From an uncultured Collinsella sp. (GTDB lineage: Bacteria; Actinomycetota; Coriobacteriia; Coriobacteriales; Coriobacteriaceae): a stretch of DNA of 9,681 nucleotides. The stretch lies in assembly GCA_958445895.1 (NCBI GenBank), contig CAUCTV010000049.1, positions 1-9,681 of the forward strand, written 5' to 3'. Numbering within the stretch: position 1 is the stretch's first letter; the number at the start of each line of letters is the position of its first letter. Shown here in pieces: positions 1 through 6,456 of this stretch. The translations under genes were made by a program, and so were the position numbers. The notes below the pieces were generated by a model. The model ran no database searches, was not told where the DNA came from, and worked only from the letters and a program-made list of their open reading frames with translations.

Positions 1-23
1 AGCTGCGGAAACGCGGGACCCGC

Positions 24-1028
24 TCAGGCTGTTGCGTTAAGATTGAAAATCAACCGGAAGAACAGGGGCTGCATCTCGTGGACCAAGGCGCCGGTCGTGG
101 CGCGAGCGTCTTCGCGCTCGTCCTTGACGATCTCGTAGTCGGTGCCCTCGGCAAGCGGAGCCATGAAGTAATCGCGGCCCTGGATATAGCGCGACCAAGA
201 ATGCATGGCATTCTCGCTAATTTCCTCACCGTAGGTCTGGGCAACGTCGAACTGGCCGTTATCGAAGTACTTGGCAAAGCCCTTTTCTTCGGGCATGGTC
301 TGAATGTCCTTGGAGTGGAGGCAGTTCTCGGTGTCGTCGAGGTTAACCTTGTAGTTAAGGTTGCCGATGTTGGGGTTGAGCGAGGCGATGTCATCGGCGA
401 GCTTCATAGCAATCCACTGATGGCCGGAAAGCGCGGCGAACAGCCAGGTCTCGGTGCTGTCGGCGATGATGATCTGGTCGTTGGAGCAGACGCCCTGCTC
501 GTCGATCAGGCTGCCGATGAGCTCGACGCCCTCGCGGGCCGTGGCACTCTCGCCCAGGATGACGCTGGCATAGCTGTACTCGCCAATGCCAGTCTCCTCG
601 GTGATGGGATCGGCCTCTTCAGCCTTCTCGTTATAGGAGGTGCTCAGCGTGGCAGAGCAGGAAACGCCCTTCTCGTTGATGCCAGCCTCGGAATATGCGT
701 CGTAGCGATCTTCCCACTGCGAGGGGTTGTCGCGAACGAAGGTGTAGCGGTAGGTTGCGCCCTTGGACTTGTATTCAAAACCGGACTCGACCGAGGTGTA
801 CTTGTTGCCGTCCTTGTGTGCGGGCTCAATGCCAAAGTGCTTGACATAGCGCGGACCGAAGTCCTCGGAACGGCCGTAGTACGTGTTGCCGTCTGCCGTA
901 AGCTTGCTGCCCATGTAGATCTGGGTGCAGGCGAGCGCCGAAGTCGGCATGGCCATGATGGCCGCTGCTCCAAACGCAAGGCCGCAGCCGAGCTTTTTGA
1001 GCGTGTTGACAGGATGAGTAAACCTCAT
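24..1028 (-). CDS. Secreted C69-family dipeptidase, apparently C-terminally truncated
   Basis: Resembles the PepD-type dipeptidases (peptidase family C69, Ntn-hydrolase fold), which use an N-terminal Cys as nucleophile to cleave dipeptides. The chosen ATG at 1028 has GGGAGG four bases upstream; an in-frame ATG at 1088 lacks such a site. The 334-residue product begins with a signal peptide: KK at 11-12, a hydrophobic stretch at 13-27, then ALA before Cys34. Signal peptidase cleavage after Ala33 would expose Cys34, followed by the family-like stretch CTQIYMGSKLTADG and YYGRSEDFG. The AXA site is not a good lipobox, so I infer an exported rather than lipid-anchored enzyme. Family members usually run to about 470 residues or more. 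This one ends with an unrelated-looking tail (FFRLIFNLNATA) soon after HEMQP, so the C-terminal part seems lost by deletion or rearrangement. It may be a pseudogene. Family call fairly sure; activity uncertain. Confidence 0.75.
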   Translation of the reverse strand: MRFTHPVNTLKKLGCGLAFGAAAIMAMPTSALACTQIYMGSKLTADGNTYYGRSEDFGPRYVKHFGIEPAHKDGNKYTSVESGFEYKSKGATYRYTFVRDNPSQWEDRYDAYSEAGINEKGVSCSATLSTSYNEKAEEADPITEETGIGEYSYASVILGESATAREGVELIGSLIDEQGVCSNDQIIIADSTETWLFAALSGHQWIAMKLADDIASLNPNIGNLNYKVNLDDTENCLHSKDIQTMPEEKGFAKYFDNGQFDVAQTYGEEISENAMHSWSRYIQGRDYFMAPLAEGTDYEIVKDEREDARATTGALVHEMQPLFFRLIFNLNATA

Positions 1029-1114
1029 AATCCCTCCCAACCGTTGAAACCCCGCGGAACCGTGCAGGATTTCAGCTAATAAATACATCTATTAGCCTAT
1101 CGGAAGTCTAAATA

Positions 1115-1186
1115 GTATTCATCTATTTCGATGAAATACTCGATGAGCGTCCTAAAATATGCGATGAGCGGACAAGAATACTCATT
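1115..1186. promoter_or_regulatory. Repeat-rich putative operator region upstream of the C69 gene
   Basis: AT-rich stretch with several related short repeats. GTATTCATC (1115-1123) and GATGAAATAC (1130-1139) form an inverted repeat with one extra A and a six-base spacer. CGATGAGCG occurs at 1141-1149 and again at 1162-1170, 21 bases apart, which is two helical turns and would place both on one face of the helix. A related GAATACTCAT lies at 1176-1185. This arrangement suggests binding sites for a dimeric or oligomeric regulator of the minus-strand C69 gene, whose start is about 90 bases away. The regulator is unknown, and I could not pick a convincing -10/-35 pair here. Confidence 0.4.
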
Positions 1187-1192
1187 ATCTAA

Positions 1193-1247
1193 CTTTATTT
1201 AAATAAAGACGCCCTGCAATTACTGTACCTGAATAAAGCGCCTTGCA
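1193..1247. repeat. Perfect 16-bp palindrome and a 30-bp-spaced direct repeat in the intergenic gap
   Basis: CTTTATTTAAATAAAG (1193-1208) is a perfect palindrome with no spacer. Its right half starts a near direct repeat: AATAAAG, then CGCC, then TGCA at 1202-1218, matched at 1232-1247 with AATAAAG exactly 30 bases later and small differences between. Together with the repeats at 1115-1186 this fills most of the roughly 300-base gap between the C69 gene and the minus-strand lipid kinase operon. I see no gene in the gap. The function is unknown; regulator binding or remnants of a small repeat element are both possible. Confidence 0.45.
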
Positions 1248-1255
1248 CGGGGCAC

Positions 1256-1300
1256 AAAGAAAAATCCCCCGCTGTCTGGCAAATGCATAAACAACGGGGG
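1256..1300 (-). terminator. Rho-independent terminator of the lipid kinase/microprotein operon
   Basis: Read on the minus strand: CCCCCG (1300-1295) and CGGGGG (1271-1266) form a GC-rich six-base stem. After one mismatch three more pairs extend it, the loop is 15 bases, and a T-rich run ATTTTTCTTT follows at 1265-1256. The T-run sits on the correct side for minus-strand transcription. It lies about 35 bases past the stop of the 30-residue microprotein gene, so it closes the operon coming from 2356. Confidence 0.75.
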
Positions 1301-1336
1301 AGACGATAATTGGATGAATATCATACCAATGTGGAA

Positions 1337-1429
1337 TTACTTCTTCCGGCGGTGGATCACGTTAATCGCATAGCCGACGAGCATGGCCAGAACGATGACG
1401 ATAAAGCCAATCAGGGGGTTGTCGTTCAT
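1337..1429 (-). CDS. 30-residue single-helix membrane microprotein
   Basis: A short reading frame starts at ATG 1429, preceded by AGGAGG at 1440-1435 with a five-base spacer. That is one of the best ribosome binding sites in the window, and it overlaps the TAG stop of the lipid kinase gene, implying coupled translation. The product starts MNDNP, has one hydrophobic helix (residues 6-22, LIGFIVIVLAMLVGYAI) and ends in a positive tail, HRRKK. The charge pattern predicts N-terminus outside and C-terminus in the cytoplasm. A terminator follows about 35 bases later, so the gene sits neatly inside the transcript. I recognise no family. It may be a partner or membrane tether of the lipid kinase, which has no membrane helix of its own, but that is only inference. 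Confidence 0.6.
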   Translation of the reverse strand: MNDNPLIGFIVIVLAMLVGYAINVIHRRKK

Positions 1430-1438
1430 GGGGTCCTC

Positions 1439-2356
1439 CTATTTTCCGAGCGGGGAGAATTCGTCGACGATGAGGTCGAGGCATTGCGGAAGCGCGCGGG
1501 CTCCAAAGACGCCCGAGTTGCTGGAGATGATCTCGCCATCGAACTGCATGCCCAGCGACGGCGTGCAGGTGATTTTGGCTTCCTTTGTCTGGATGATCTT
1601 GAACTGCGGACGGCCAAGCACCTTGCCGGCGGGGTCGAGCGCGGCGGTGATCACAGTGGGCAGGAGCTGGACGGTTTTTACGGGCTCGATGACCGCGATG
1701 TCGACCATGCCGTCGTTCATGCGGCAATCGGGGAACAGGTTGATATCGTTTTGAATGACCGAGGTGTTGCCGGCCATGCAGCAGATGCCATCGAGCTCCT
1801 CGACAATGCCGTCATGCTCAATCGTAAAATGCGCCACCGTGGGGTTGGGTGTGGCGAGCGCCGACAGGAAATAGGCGATCTCGCCGATGTCGTTTTTGGC
1901 GGGGGCGGCCTTCATCATGATCTCGGCGTCGAAGCCCGAGCCGGCGATGATGATAAAGCCGTGGCGCTTCTCGTTGCCGTTCTCGTCGAGCCAAAAGAGC
2001 TCACCCATGTCCACTTTGACCGTGCGACCGGCGCGGCAAGCCTTGGCAAGCGCCGCTGCCTCGGGGGCATTACCGATGTTGTTAAAGAACAGGCAGGCTG
2101 TGCCGGAGGGGAAGACGAGCGTGGGGACACCGCACCCGCGCATTTGGTCGAGCACGTTGGAGACGGTGCCGTCGCCGCCCGAAACGACCACGCGATCAAA
2201 CTCGCGCACGTCTGCCACGGCGTCCTCGGGTTCCATGCCATCGCCGATAAAGCGCATCACGACCTCGTCGCCGCCCTGCGCGAGGGCGTGCGTGAACGCG
2301 TAGATTTCATCTGAGCTGGGGCCCGATGCCGGGTTGTGGATGATAAGGCAGCGCAT
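1439..2356 (-). CDS. Diacylglycerol/lipid kinase family protein (DgkB/YegS-like)
   Basis: 305-residue protein of the diacylglycerol kinase catalytic-domain family. Such enzymes phosphorylate a lipid alcohol with ATP, typically recycling diacylglycerol to phosphatidic acid at the cytoplasmic face of the membrane. Visible landmarks are HNPASG at 7-12, the nucleotide-binding SGGDGT at 59-64, PSGTACLFFNNIG at 83-95 where most relatives have GTAND or GTGN, GSGFDAEIM in the middle, and FDGE ending at residue 275. The usual Asn of GTxN is Cys88 here, an oddity that could alter the substrate or activity. Length fits the family. The ATG at 2356 has only a weak GGGAA-like site; no better start was seen. 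It heads an operon with the 30-residue membrane microprotein and is divergent from rnd. The lipid substrate cannot be read from the sequence. Confidence 0.88.
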   Translation of the reverse strand: MRCLIIHNPASGPSSDEIYAFTHALAQGGDEVVMRFIGDGMEPEDAVADVREFDRVVVSGGDGTVSNVLDQMRGCGVPTLVFPSGTACLFFNNIGNAPEAAALAKACRAGRTVKVDMGELFWLDENGNEKRHGFIIIAGSGFDAEIMMKAAPAKNDIGEIAYFLSALATPNPTVAHFTIEHDGIVEELDGICCMAGNTSVIQNDINLFPDCRMNDGMVDIAVIEPVKTVQLLPTVITAALDPAGKVLGRPQFKIIQTKEAKITCTPSLGMQFDGEIISSNSGVFGARALPQCLDLIVDEFSPLGK

Positions 2357-2384
2357 ACTTACGTTCCCGTTCTGTGACTAACCG

Positions 2385-2390
2385 AGTATA
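2385..2390 (-). promoter_or_regulatory. Possible -10 box for the lipid kinase gene
   Basis: Minus-strand TATACT, one base from consensus, lies about 30 bases before the kinase start and would give a short leader. No convincing -35 hexamer is present at the expected distance. The opposite strand reads TATAGT at 2387-2392, so the same AT-rich patch could also serve rnd. Weak evidence. Confidence 0.3.
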
Positions 2391-2454
2391 GTTGTAGGGC
2401 AATGCCGATATCCTACCCGTGTTTTTCGGGCCTAACCTTATTCGATGGGTTGAT

Positions 2455-3588
2455 ATGTACATTTCCACACATCAGGCTCTGCTCGACTTTTGCCAGCGCG
2501 CCCGCGAGTTCGACGCGATTGCCGTCGATACCGAGTTTTTGCGCGAGCGCACGTTCCACCCGCGCCTGTGCTTGGTCCAGATTGCCACCCCTGCCGAGAG
2601 CGTCGCGGTCGATCCCCTGGTGATCGACGACCTGTCGCCGCTGGCCGAGCTTATGGCCGACGAGAGCGTGACCAAGGTCTTCCACGCGTGCTCGCAGGAT
2701 ATGGAGGTTATGCTCCATACCGTGGGTGTGCTGCCGCGTCCCATTTTTGACACGCAGGTGGCCGCCGCCTTTTTGGGCGAGCGCCAGCAGATTTCCTACG
2801 GCGCGCTTGTGCAGACGTTTTGCGGCGTCTCGTTGCCCAAGACCGAGTCGCTGACCGACTGGTCGCGCCGCCCGCTGACTGATAAGCAGGTCGAGTACGC
2901 GATCGATGACGTCAAGTACCTGATTGTCGCCTATACCGAGATGATGAGTCGCCTGCGCGAGCTGGGCCGGGTGGACTGGGTGCTCGACGAGCTGCGCCCG
3001 CTGGCCGACGAGTCGCACTACCGCGCCGATCGTCACGAGGCATTCCGCAAGGTCAAGCGCATCAACTCCTGTAGCCGCCACCAGTTGGGCATCGCGCGTG
3101 AGCTTGCCGCTTGGCGCGAGGACCGCGCCGAGCGCCGCAACATCCCGCGCAAGTGGGTCATGTCCGACGATACGCTGCTGGCCCTGGTTAAACGTAATCC
3201 CGTTCGTGTTGAGGAGTTCCGCAGCATTCGCGGTACCGACCAGCTGGGGGAGCGCGACGTGGACGGCGCGCTCATGGCCATTAAGCGCGGTGCGAGCTGC
3301 CCACACGATCGCCTGCCGCTCATGGTGCGCGGGCACCGTCAGATTTCGCCGGAGTTGGAGAGCGTGACGGATCTCATGTACGCGCTTATTCGTCTGGTTG
3401 CCGAGCGTTCGGGCGTGGCGACCTCGGTCATTGCCTCGCGCGATGACCTGGCCGACTATATTGAGCATCCCGAGCAGAGCCCCCTGCGCGAAGGCTGGCG
3501 CTTTGAGCTTGTGGGCTCGCGCCTGGACGATTTGCTCTCGGGCAACATGGGGCTCACCGTGAAGGACGGAAAGATTGAGTTGTTATAG
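2455..3588 (+). CDS. rnd: Ribonuclease D
   Basis: A 377-residue DEDD-family 3'-5' exoribonuclease, very close to the length of the classical enzyme (about 375). RNase D trims the 3' ends of tRNA precursors and other small stable RNAs in the cytoplasm, using two metal ions. All catalytic residues are visible: D25 and E27 in VDTEFLRERTF, D82 in FHACSQDMEV, and Y148 with D152 in YAIDDVKYL, the DEDDy arrangement. An HRDC nucleic-acid-binding domain follows at about 209-275 (ARELAAWRED ... RKWVMSDDTLLAL ... EEFRSIRG). I chose ATG 2455 because the conserved region begins there. An in-frame GTG at 2419 would add 12 residues but has no ribosome binding site; the site before 2455 is also weak. The gene appears single, with a hairpin right after it. 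Confidence 0.92.
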   Translation: MYISTHQALLDFCQRAREFDAIAVDTEFLRERTFHPRLCLVQIATPAESVAVDPLVIDDLSPLAELMADESVTKVFHACSQDMEVMLHTVGVLPRPIFDTQVAAAFLGERQQISYGALVQTFCGVSLPKTESLTDWSRRPLTDKQVEYAIDDVKYLIVAYTEMMSRLRELGRVDWVLDELRPLADESHYRADRHEAFRKVKRINSCSRHQLGIARELAAWREDRAERRNIPRKWVMSDDTLLALVKRNPVRVEEFRSIRGTDQLGERDVDGALMAIKRGASCPHDRLPLMVRGHRQISPELESVTDLMYALIRLVAERSGVATSVIASRDDLADYIEHPEQSPLREGWRFELVGSRLDDLLSGNMGLTVKDGKIELL

Positions 3589-3595
3589 GTATATA

Positions 3596-3623
3596 GTTAC
3601 GCGGTTTTACCAAACCGCGTAAC
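3596..3623 (+). terminator. Perfect 12-bp hairpin after rnd, no T-run
   Basis: GTTACGCGGTTT at 3596-3607 and AAACCGCGTAAC at 3612-3623 pair perfectly around a four-base loop, TACC, starting eight bases after the rnd stop. There is no T-run on the plus strand, so it is not a textbook rho-independent terminator. It may still stop or stabilise the rnd transcript 3' end, or be half of the larger intergenic element that follows directly. Confidence 0.55.
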
Positions 3624-3636
3624 AGCTCGACGCTGC

Positions 3637-3734
3637 AAACGGCCGAGAGCGGCAATCTGACGTTCAATCGTCGCTCGCGTACCAAAGTACGCGTCGCTTC
3701 TCTTTCACGTCACCTTGCTCGCTCTCGGCCGTTT
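3637..3734. repeat. Long three-tier inverted repeat (REP/BIME-like or small-RNA-like element)
   Basis: A 98-base nested inverted repeat. The outer stem pairs AAACGGCCGAGAGCG (3637-3651) with its exact complement at 3720-3734. After a single bulged T it continues with GCAA (3652-3655) and TTGC (3715-3718). A middle stem pairs TGACGT (3658-3663) with ACGTCA (3707-3712). An apical stem pairs CGCGTAC (3676-3682) with GTACGCG (3687-3693) around the loop CAAA. No reading frame with a start signal fits. It lies directly beside the 12-bp hairpin at 3596-3623, so the whole 3596-3734 block may be one mobile or dispersed repeat. Function unknown. Confidence 0.7.
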
Positions 3735-3760
3735 TCGCTGACATTGCCAAAACATTGATG

Positions 3761-3791
3761 TTGATTTGCTGGTCAGTCGAATGGGTAGAAT
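3761..3791 (+). promoter_or_regulatory. Possible promoter of the zinc metallopeptidase gene
   Basis: TTGATT (3761-3766) and TAGAAT (3786-3791) are separated by 19 bases, slightly wide for a vegetative promoter. The placement is sensible: after the hairpin block and about 35 bases before the gene start. Individually the hexamers are near consensus; together the evidence is modest. Confidence 0.35.
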
Positions 3792-3826
3792 GCCTCCAAC
3801 GTGTAACTCGATTCGGAGGAATTCGC

Positions 3827-4531
3827 ATGCCTTATTACTATGGATACGGCTTTGGCATTGACCCGCTGTACCTGCTGGTTGTTCTTGTCTGCACGGTGCT
3901 TGGCCTTGCCGCGCAGAGCTATATCAACTCGACGTACAGGACGTGGTCTAAGGTGCGCTCGGACGGCGATACGGGTGCCACGGTCGCTCGCCGCATGCTC
4001 GACGCCAACGGTTGTAGTGCCGTGGGCATCAAGGGCGTTGCCGGCGAGCTCACCGATCATTACAACCCGCAGGACAACAACCTGTATCTGTCGGATGCCA
4101 ACCGTTCGGGCGGGTCGGTCGCAAGCGTTGCCGTCGCCTGCCACGAGGCGGGCCATGCCGCCCAGCGTCAAAGTGGTTATGCCATGATGAAGGTACGTAC
4201 CGCTTTGGTCCCCGTCGTCAACTTTACCCAAAACACCTGGACGATCGTGCTGCTCATGGGCCTGTTCATGAACATCGCGGGGCTCACGACCCTCGCGCTG
4301 GTCTTCTTCTCGTTTAGCGTGTTGTTCCAGCTGGTTACGCTGCCGGTCGAGATCGATGCCAGTCGCCGCGCCGTGGCGTATATCGAGCAGTCGGGCATGA
4401 GTTCCAAGCAGGTCAACGGCGCCAAGAAGGTGCTGACGGCAGCCGCGCTTACCTATGTGGCCGCAGCGCTCACTTCGATCATTCAACTGCTCTACCTGAT
4501 GGCTCGCTACAACAGAAACTCCAACCGATAA
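3827..4531 (+). CDS. YugP-like membrane zinc metallopeptidase
   Basis: A 234-residue integral membrane protein of the putative neutral zinc metallopeptidase family (Pfam Zn_peptidase_2, YugP-like). An N-terminal helix at about 12-30 follows a Tyr/Gly-rich start (YYYGYGFG). A soluble part carries DHYNPQDNNLYLS at 77-89 and the zinc motif HEAGH at 106-110. Further hydrophobic segments lie at about 137-155, 155-172 and 203-226. The family-typical PVEIDASRRA at 173-182 holds Glu175, a likely third metal ligand (inference). Start ATG 3827 is fixed by GGAGG seven bases upstream; frame extensions to 3755 lack support. Length is normal for the family. Substrates are not established; a role in membrane protein turnover is plausible. 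The gene stands between a hairpin block and the exonuclease VII genes, apparently as its own unit. Confidence 0.88.
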   Translation: MPYYYGYGFGIDPLYLLVVLVCTVLGLAAQSYINSTYRTWSKVRSDGDTGATVARRMLDANGCSAVGIKGVAGELTDHYNPQDNNLYLSDANRSGGSVASVAVACHEAGHAAQRQSGYAMMKVRTALVPVVNFTQNTWTIVLLMGLFMNIAGLTTLALVFFSFSVLFQLVTLPVEIDASRRAVAYIEQSGMSSKQVNGAKKVLTAAALTYVAAALTSIIQLLYLMARYNRNSNR

Positions 4532-4545
4532 CAAATAGGACAGGC

Positions 4546-4579
4546 AGGCGCCGCGGGGATTCGTGTCCACGCGGCGCTG
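4546..4579 (+). terminator. GC-rich hairpin between the metallopeptidase and xseA
   Basis: GCGCCGCG (4548-4555) and CGCGGCGC (4570-4577) form an eight-base GC stem with a 14-base loop that can close further through GGA/TCC. It lies 16 bases past the metallopeptidase stop. No T-run follows, so it is probably a transcript-end hairpin or weak terminator rather than a strong one. It separates the metallopeptidase from xseA. Confidence 0.5.
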
Positions 4580-4646
4580 TACTATGTGTTGGACTTAAAT
4601 ATGCACGGGGCCGGAGCCTCTGTGCGCGATAACGAAAGGAGGCTGC

Positions 4647-6098
4647 GTGGCAGGCTGGAATCTGACCGGCAATACCGTTTCCGCCGAGTTCGACGGATCG
4701 GACGAGCAAGAGCGCAAAGAGCTCAGCGTGAGCCAAGCGGTGGAGATCGCCGCCGGCGCGCTCGATGCCATTCCGCAGCTGAGCGTTTTGGGTGAGGTCA
4801 CGGGTTTCCGCGGTCCCAATGCCCGAAGCGGCCACTGCTACTTCCAAATCAAGGACGACTCGGCGGCCGTCGACTGCATCATCTGGAAGGGCGCCTACCT
4901 TAAGCGCACCTTCGATCTGCGCGACGGCATGCAGGTGAGCTTTAAGGGCAGCTTCAATCTCTACAAGGCCACGGGCCGCATGAGCTTTGTCGCTCGCTCA
5001 TTCTCGCTGGCGGGGGAGGGCCTGCTGCGTCAACAAGTGGCGCAACTGGCCGAAAAGCTCCGCCGCGAGGGCCTGATGGACGAAGCGCGCAAGCGCCGTA
5101 TCCCGGTGTTCTGCTCACGCGTGGCGGTCGTCACCTCGCTTTCTGGCGCCGTGATCGACGACGTCAAGCGTACACTGCGCCGTCGCAACCCGCTCGTTGA
5201 GCTCGTCTGCGTGGGCGCCAAGGTTCAAGGCGAGGGTGCGCCGGCAGAGCTTATTGAAGGCTTGCACCGCGCCGCTGCCATTACGCCGGCGCCCGATTGC
5301 ATTTTGCTCGTGCGTGGCGGCGGCTCCTTTGAGGACCTCATGACCTTTAACGACGAGGAGCTTGCCCGTGCGGTGGCAGCCTGTCCCGTGCCTGTGATGA
5401 CGGGCATTGGGCATGAGCCTGATACCTCGATTTGCGACATGGTGAGCGACCGTCGCGCCTCCACGCCAACGGCAGCGGCGGAATCGGTGGCACCGGCTAT
5501 GACGGAGTTGGCCGACGTGCTCGAGACGCGCCATCAGCGTCTGGGCGCCGCGATGGGATCGATGATTGGGTCGAATCAGGTTGATTTGGAGATGCTCGAT
5601 CAGCGCGGTCGCCGTGCCTGGGATGCCTATACGGCTCGCGTGGGCGATGCGCTCGATGCGGCCGCGTGCCGCCCGTGCCTCAACGATCCAACGTTTATGG
5701 TCGAGCGTCGCGAGTCTGAGCTTGCCCTGACGGCCGATCGTCTGTCCGGCGCCATAGCGCGTTCGGTTGGGGCCTTCCGCTCCAACTTCGAGCGTCTGCC
5801 CGAGCGCTTGATCGCAAGCACCTCAGGGCTCGATGGCAAGCGCCATGCGCTCACGCTTGCGAGTTCCCGTCTGGAGCATCAGGGACGTACGATGCTCAGC
5901 AAACCCGCGTCCGACCTGGGCCGAGCTGCCGCGTCGCTCGATGCCCTGTCGCCGCTCAAGGTGCTTGCCCGCGGTTACTCCATCGCGTACAGCGATGATG
6001 GCGTGGCTACGAGCGCCAAGACCTTTAAGCCGGGCGACGCCATCCGCGTGCGCATGGCGGACGGCAACGTGTCGGCAACCGTCAACGCGGTCGAGTAA
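4647..6098 (+). CDS. xseA: Exodeoxyribonuclease VII large subunit
   Basis: A 483-residue catalytic subunit of exonuclease VII, which with XseB degrades single-stranded DNA from both ends to oligonucleotides in the cytoplasm. In order: an N-terminal OB-fold starting near 44, with LGEVTGFRGPNARSGHCYFQ at 48-67 and IIWKG ending at 82; a catalytic domain with VVTSLSGAVIDD (161-172), RGGGSFEDLMTFNDEE (223-238), GIGHEPDTSICD (253-264) and RRASTPTAAAE (269-279); an Ala/Arg-rich helical, probably coiled-coil region at about 280-430 that should bind XseB; and the conserved tail SPLKVLARGYSIA at 435-447. The GTG start at 4647 has AAAGGAGG four bases upstream, and no ATG in frame is better placed. It is slightly longer than usual (400-460), mostly from an acidic N-terminal extension of about 25 residues. 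xseB follows 42 bases later, so the two are probably one operon. Confidence 0.95.
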   Translation: MAGWNLTGNTVSAEFDGSDEQERKELSVSQAVEIAAGALDAIPQLSVLGEVTGFRGPNARSGHCYFQIKDDSAAVDCIIWKGAYLKRTFDLRDGMQVSFKGSFNLYKATGRMSFVARSFSLAGEGLLRQQVAQLAEKLRREGLMDEARKRRIPVFCSRVAVVTSLSGAVIDDVKRTLRRRNPLVELVCVGAKVQGEGAPAELIEGLHRAAAITPAPDCILLVRGGGSFEDLMTFNDEELARAVAACPVPVMTGIGHEPDTSICDMVSDRRASTPTAAAESVAPAMTELADVLETRHQRLGAAMGSMIGSNQVDLEMLDQRGRRAWDAYTARVGDALDAAACRPCLNDPTFMVERRESELALTADRLSGAIARSVGAFRSNFERLPERLIASTSGLDGKRHALTLASSRLEHQGRTMLSKPASDLGRAAASLDALSPLKVLARGYSIAYSDDGVATSAKTFKPGDAIRVRMADGNVSATVNAVE

Positions 6099-6140
6099 AC
6101 CGCGTTTCATAGCGATAAACCTTTAGGAAAGGAAACAGAT

Positions 6141-6407
6141 ATGGCAGAGAAGACCCCGGTCGAGCAGCTTACGTACAAGCAGGCCTCGCAGGAGCTGGAG
6201 CTCATCATCCGCAGCTTGGAGTCGGGCGATATGGAGCTCGAGGAGTCGCTCGAGAGCTATACCCGCGGCGTCGAGCTCCTCAAGAGCCTGCGCACCCGCT
6301 TGTCCGATGCCGAGCAGAAGGTCTCGGTGCTCCTTAAGGACGTCGACGGCAACGACGTGCTCGCCGACGGCGAGGCCGCCAACACCGACGACAACCTCTC
6401 GTTCTAA
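6141..6407 (+). CDS. xseB: Exodeoxyribonuclease VII small subunit
   Basis: An 88-residue partner of XseA. Several copies of this small helical protein wrap the large subunit's helical arm to make the active single-strand DNA exonuclease. The family pattern is clear: LTYKQASQELELIIRSLESG at 10-29, then MELEESLESYTRGVELLKS, the two amphipathic helices of the family. The C-terminal 20 or so residues are acidic and probably disordered. ATG 6141 has AGGAAAGGAA upstream. It lies 42 bases after xseA with no terminator between, supporting an xseAB operon. The HIT gene begins 49 bases downstream. Confidence 0.93.
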   Translation: MAEKTPVEQLTYKQASQELELIIRSLESGDMELEESLESYTRGVELLKSLRTRLSDAEQKVSVLLKDVDGNDVLADGEAANTDDNLSF

Positions 6408-6421
6408 CCATCCCGACCAAA

Positions 6422-6427
6422 TATAAT
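6422..6427 (+). promoter_or_regulatory. Consensus -10 box ahead of the HIT gene
   Basis: TATAAT matches the vegetative -10 consensus and lies about 30 bases before the HIT start codon, giving a leader of roughly 20-25 bases. The region 16-18 bases upstream, at the end of xseB, shows no good -35. The HIT gene may therefore have its own start as well as read-through from xseAB. ACCAA (6416-6420) and TTGGT (6433-6437) flank the box as a short dyad. Confidence 0.45.
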
Positions 6428-6456
6428 TACCTTGGTCTGTGAGAAAGGAACCAACC

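Noticed and set aside
13..23. GCGGG-A-CCCGC palindrome right after the C69 stop
   Set aside because: A one-base loop cannot form this hairpin, the remaining stem would be short, and no T-run is visible on the minus strand before the window ends.
78..1079. Long plus-strand open frame of about 333 codons opposite the C69 gene
   Set aside because: It is a mirror of the real gene caused by GC-rich codons. It has no start signal or recognisable domain, while the opposite strand has a signal peptide and family motifs.
1115..1247. Repeats as a CRISPR array or replication origin iterons
   Set aside because: The repeats are short, of different kinds and unevenly spaced, with no cas, dnaA or rep genes nearby.
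1310..2314. Long plus-strand open frame opposite the lipid kinase gene
   Set aside because: The minus strand carries NPASG and GGDGT motifs in frame. The plus frame is low-complexity Asp/Val/Ala/His-rich and crosses the terminator region.
2413..3468. Long minus-strand open frame opposite rnd
   Set aside because: rnd has all the DEDDy residues and the HRDC domain. The antisense frame shows only a shadow composition.
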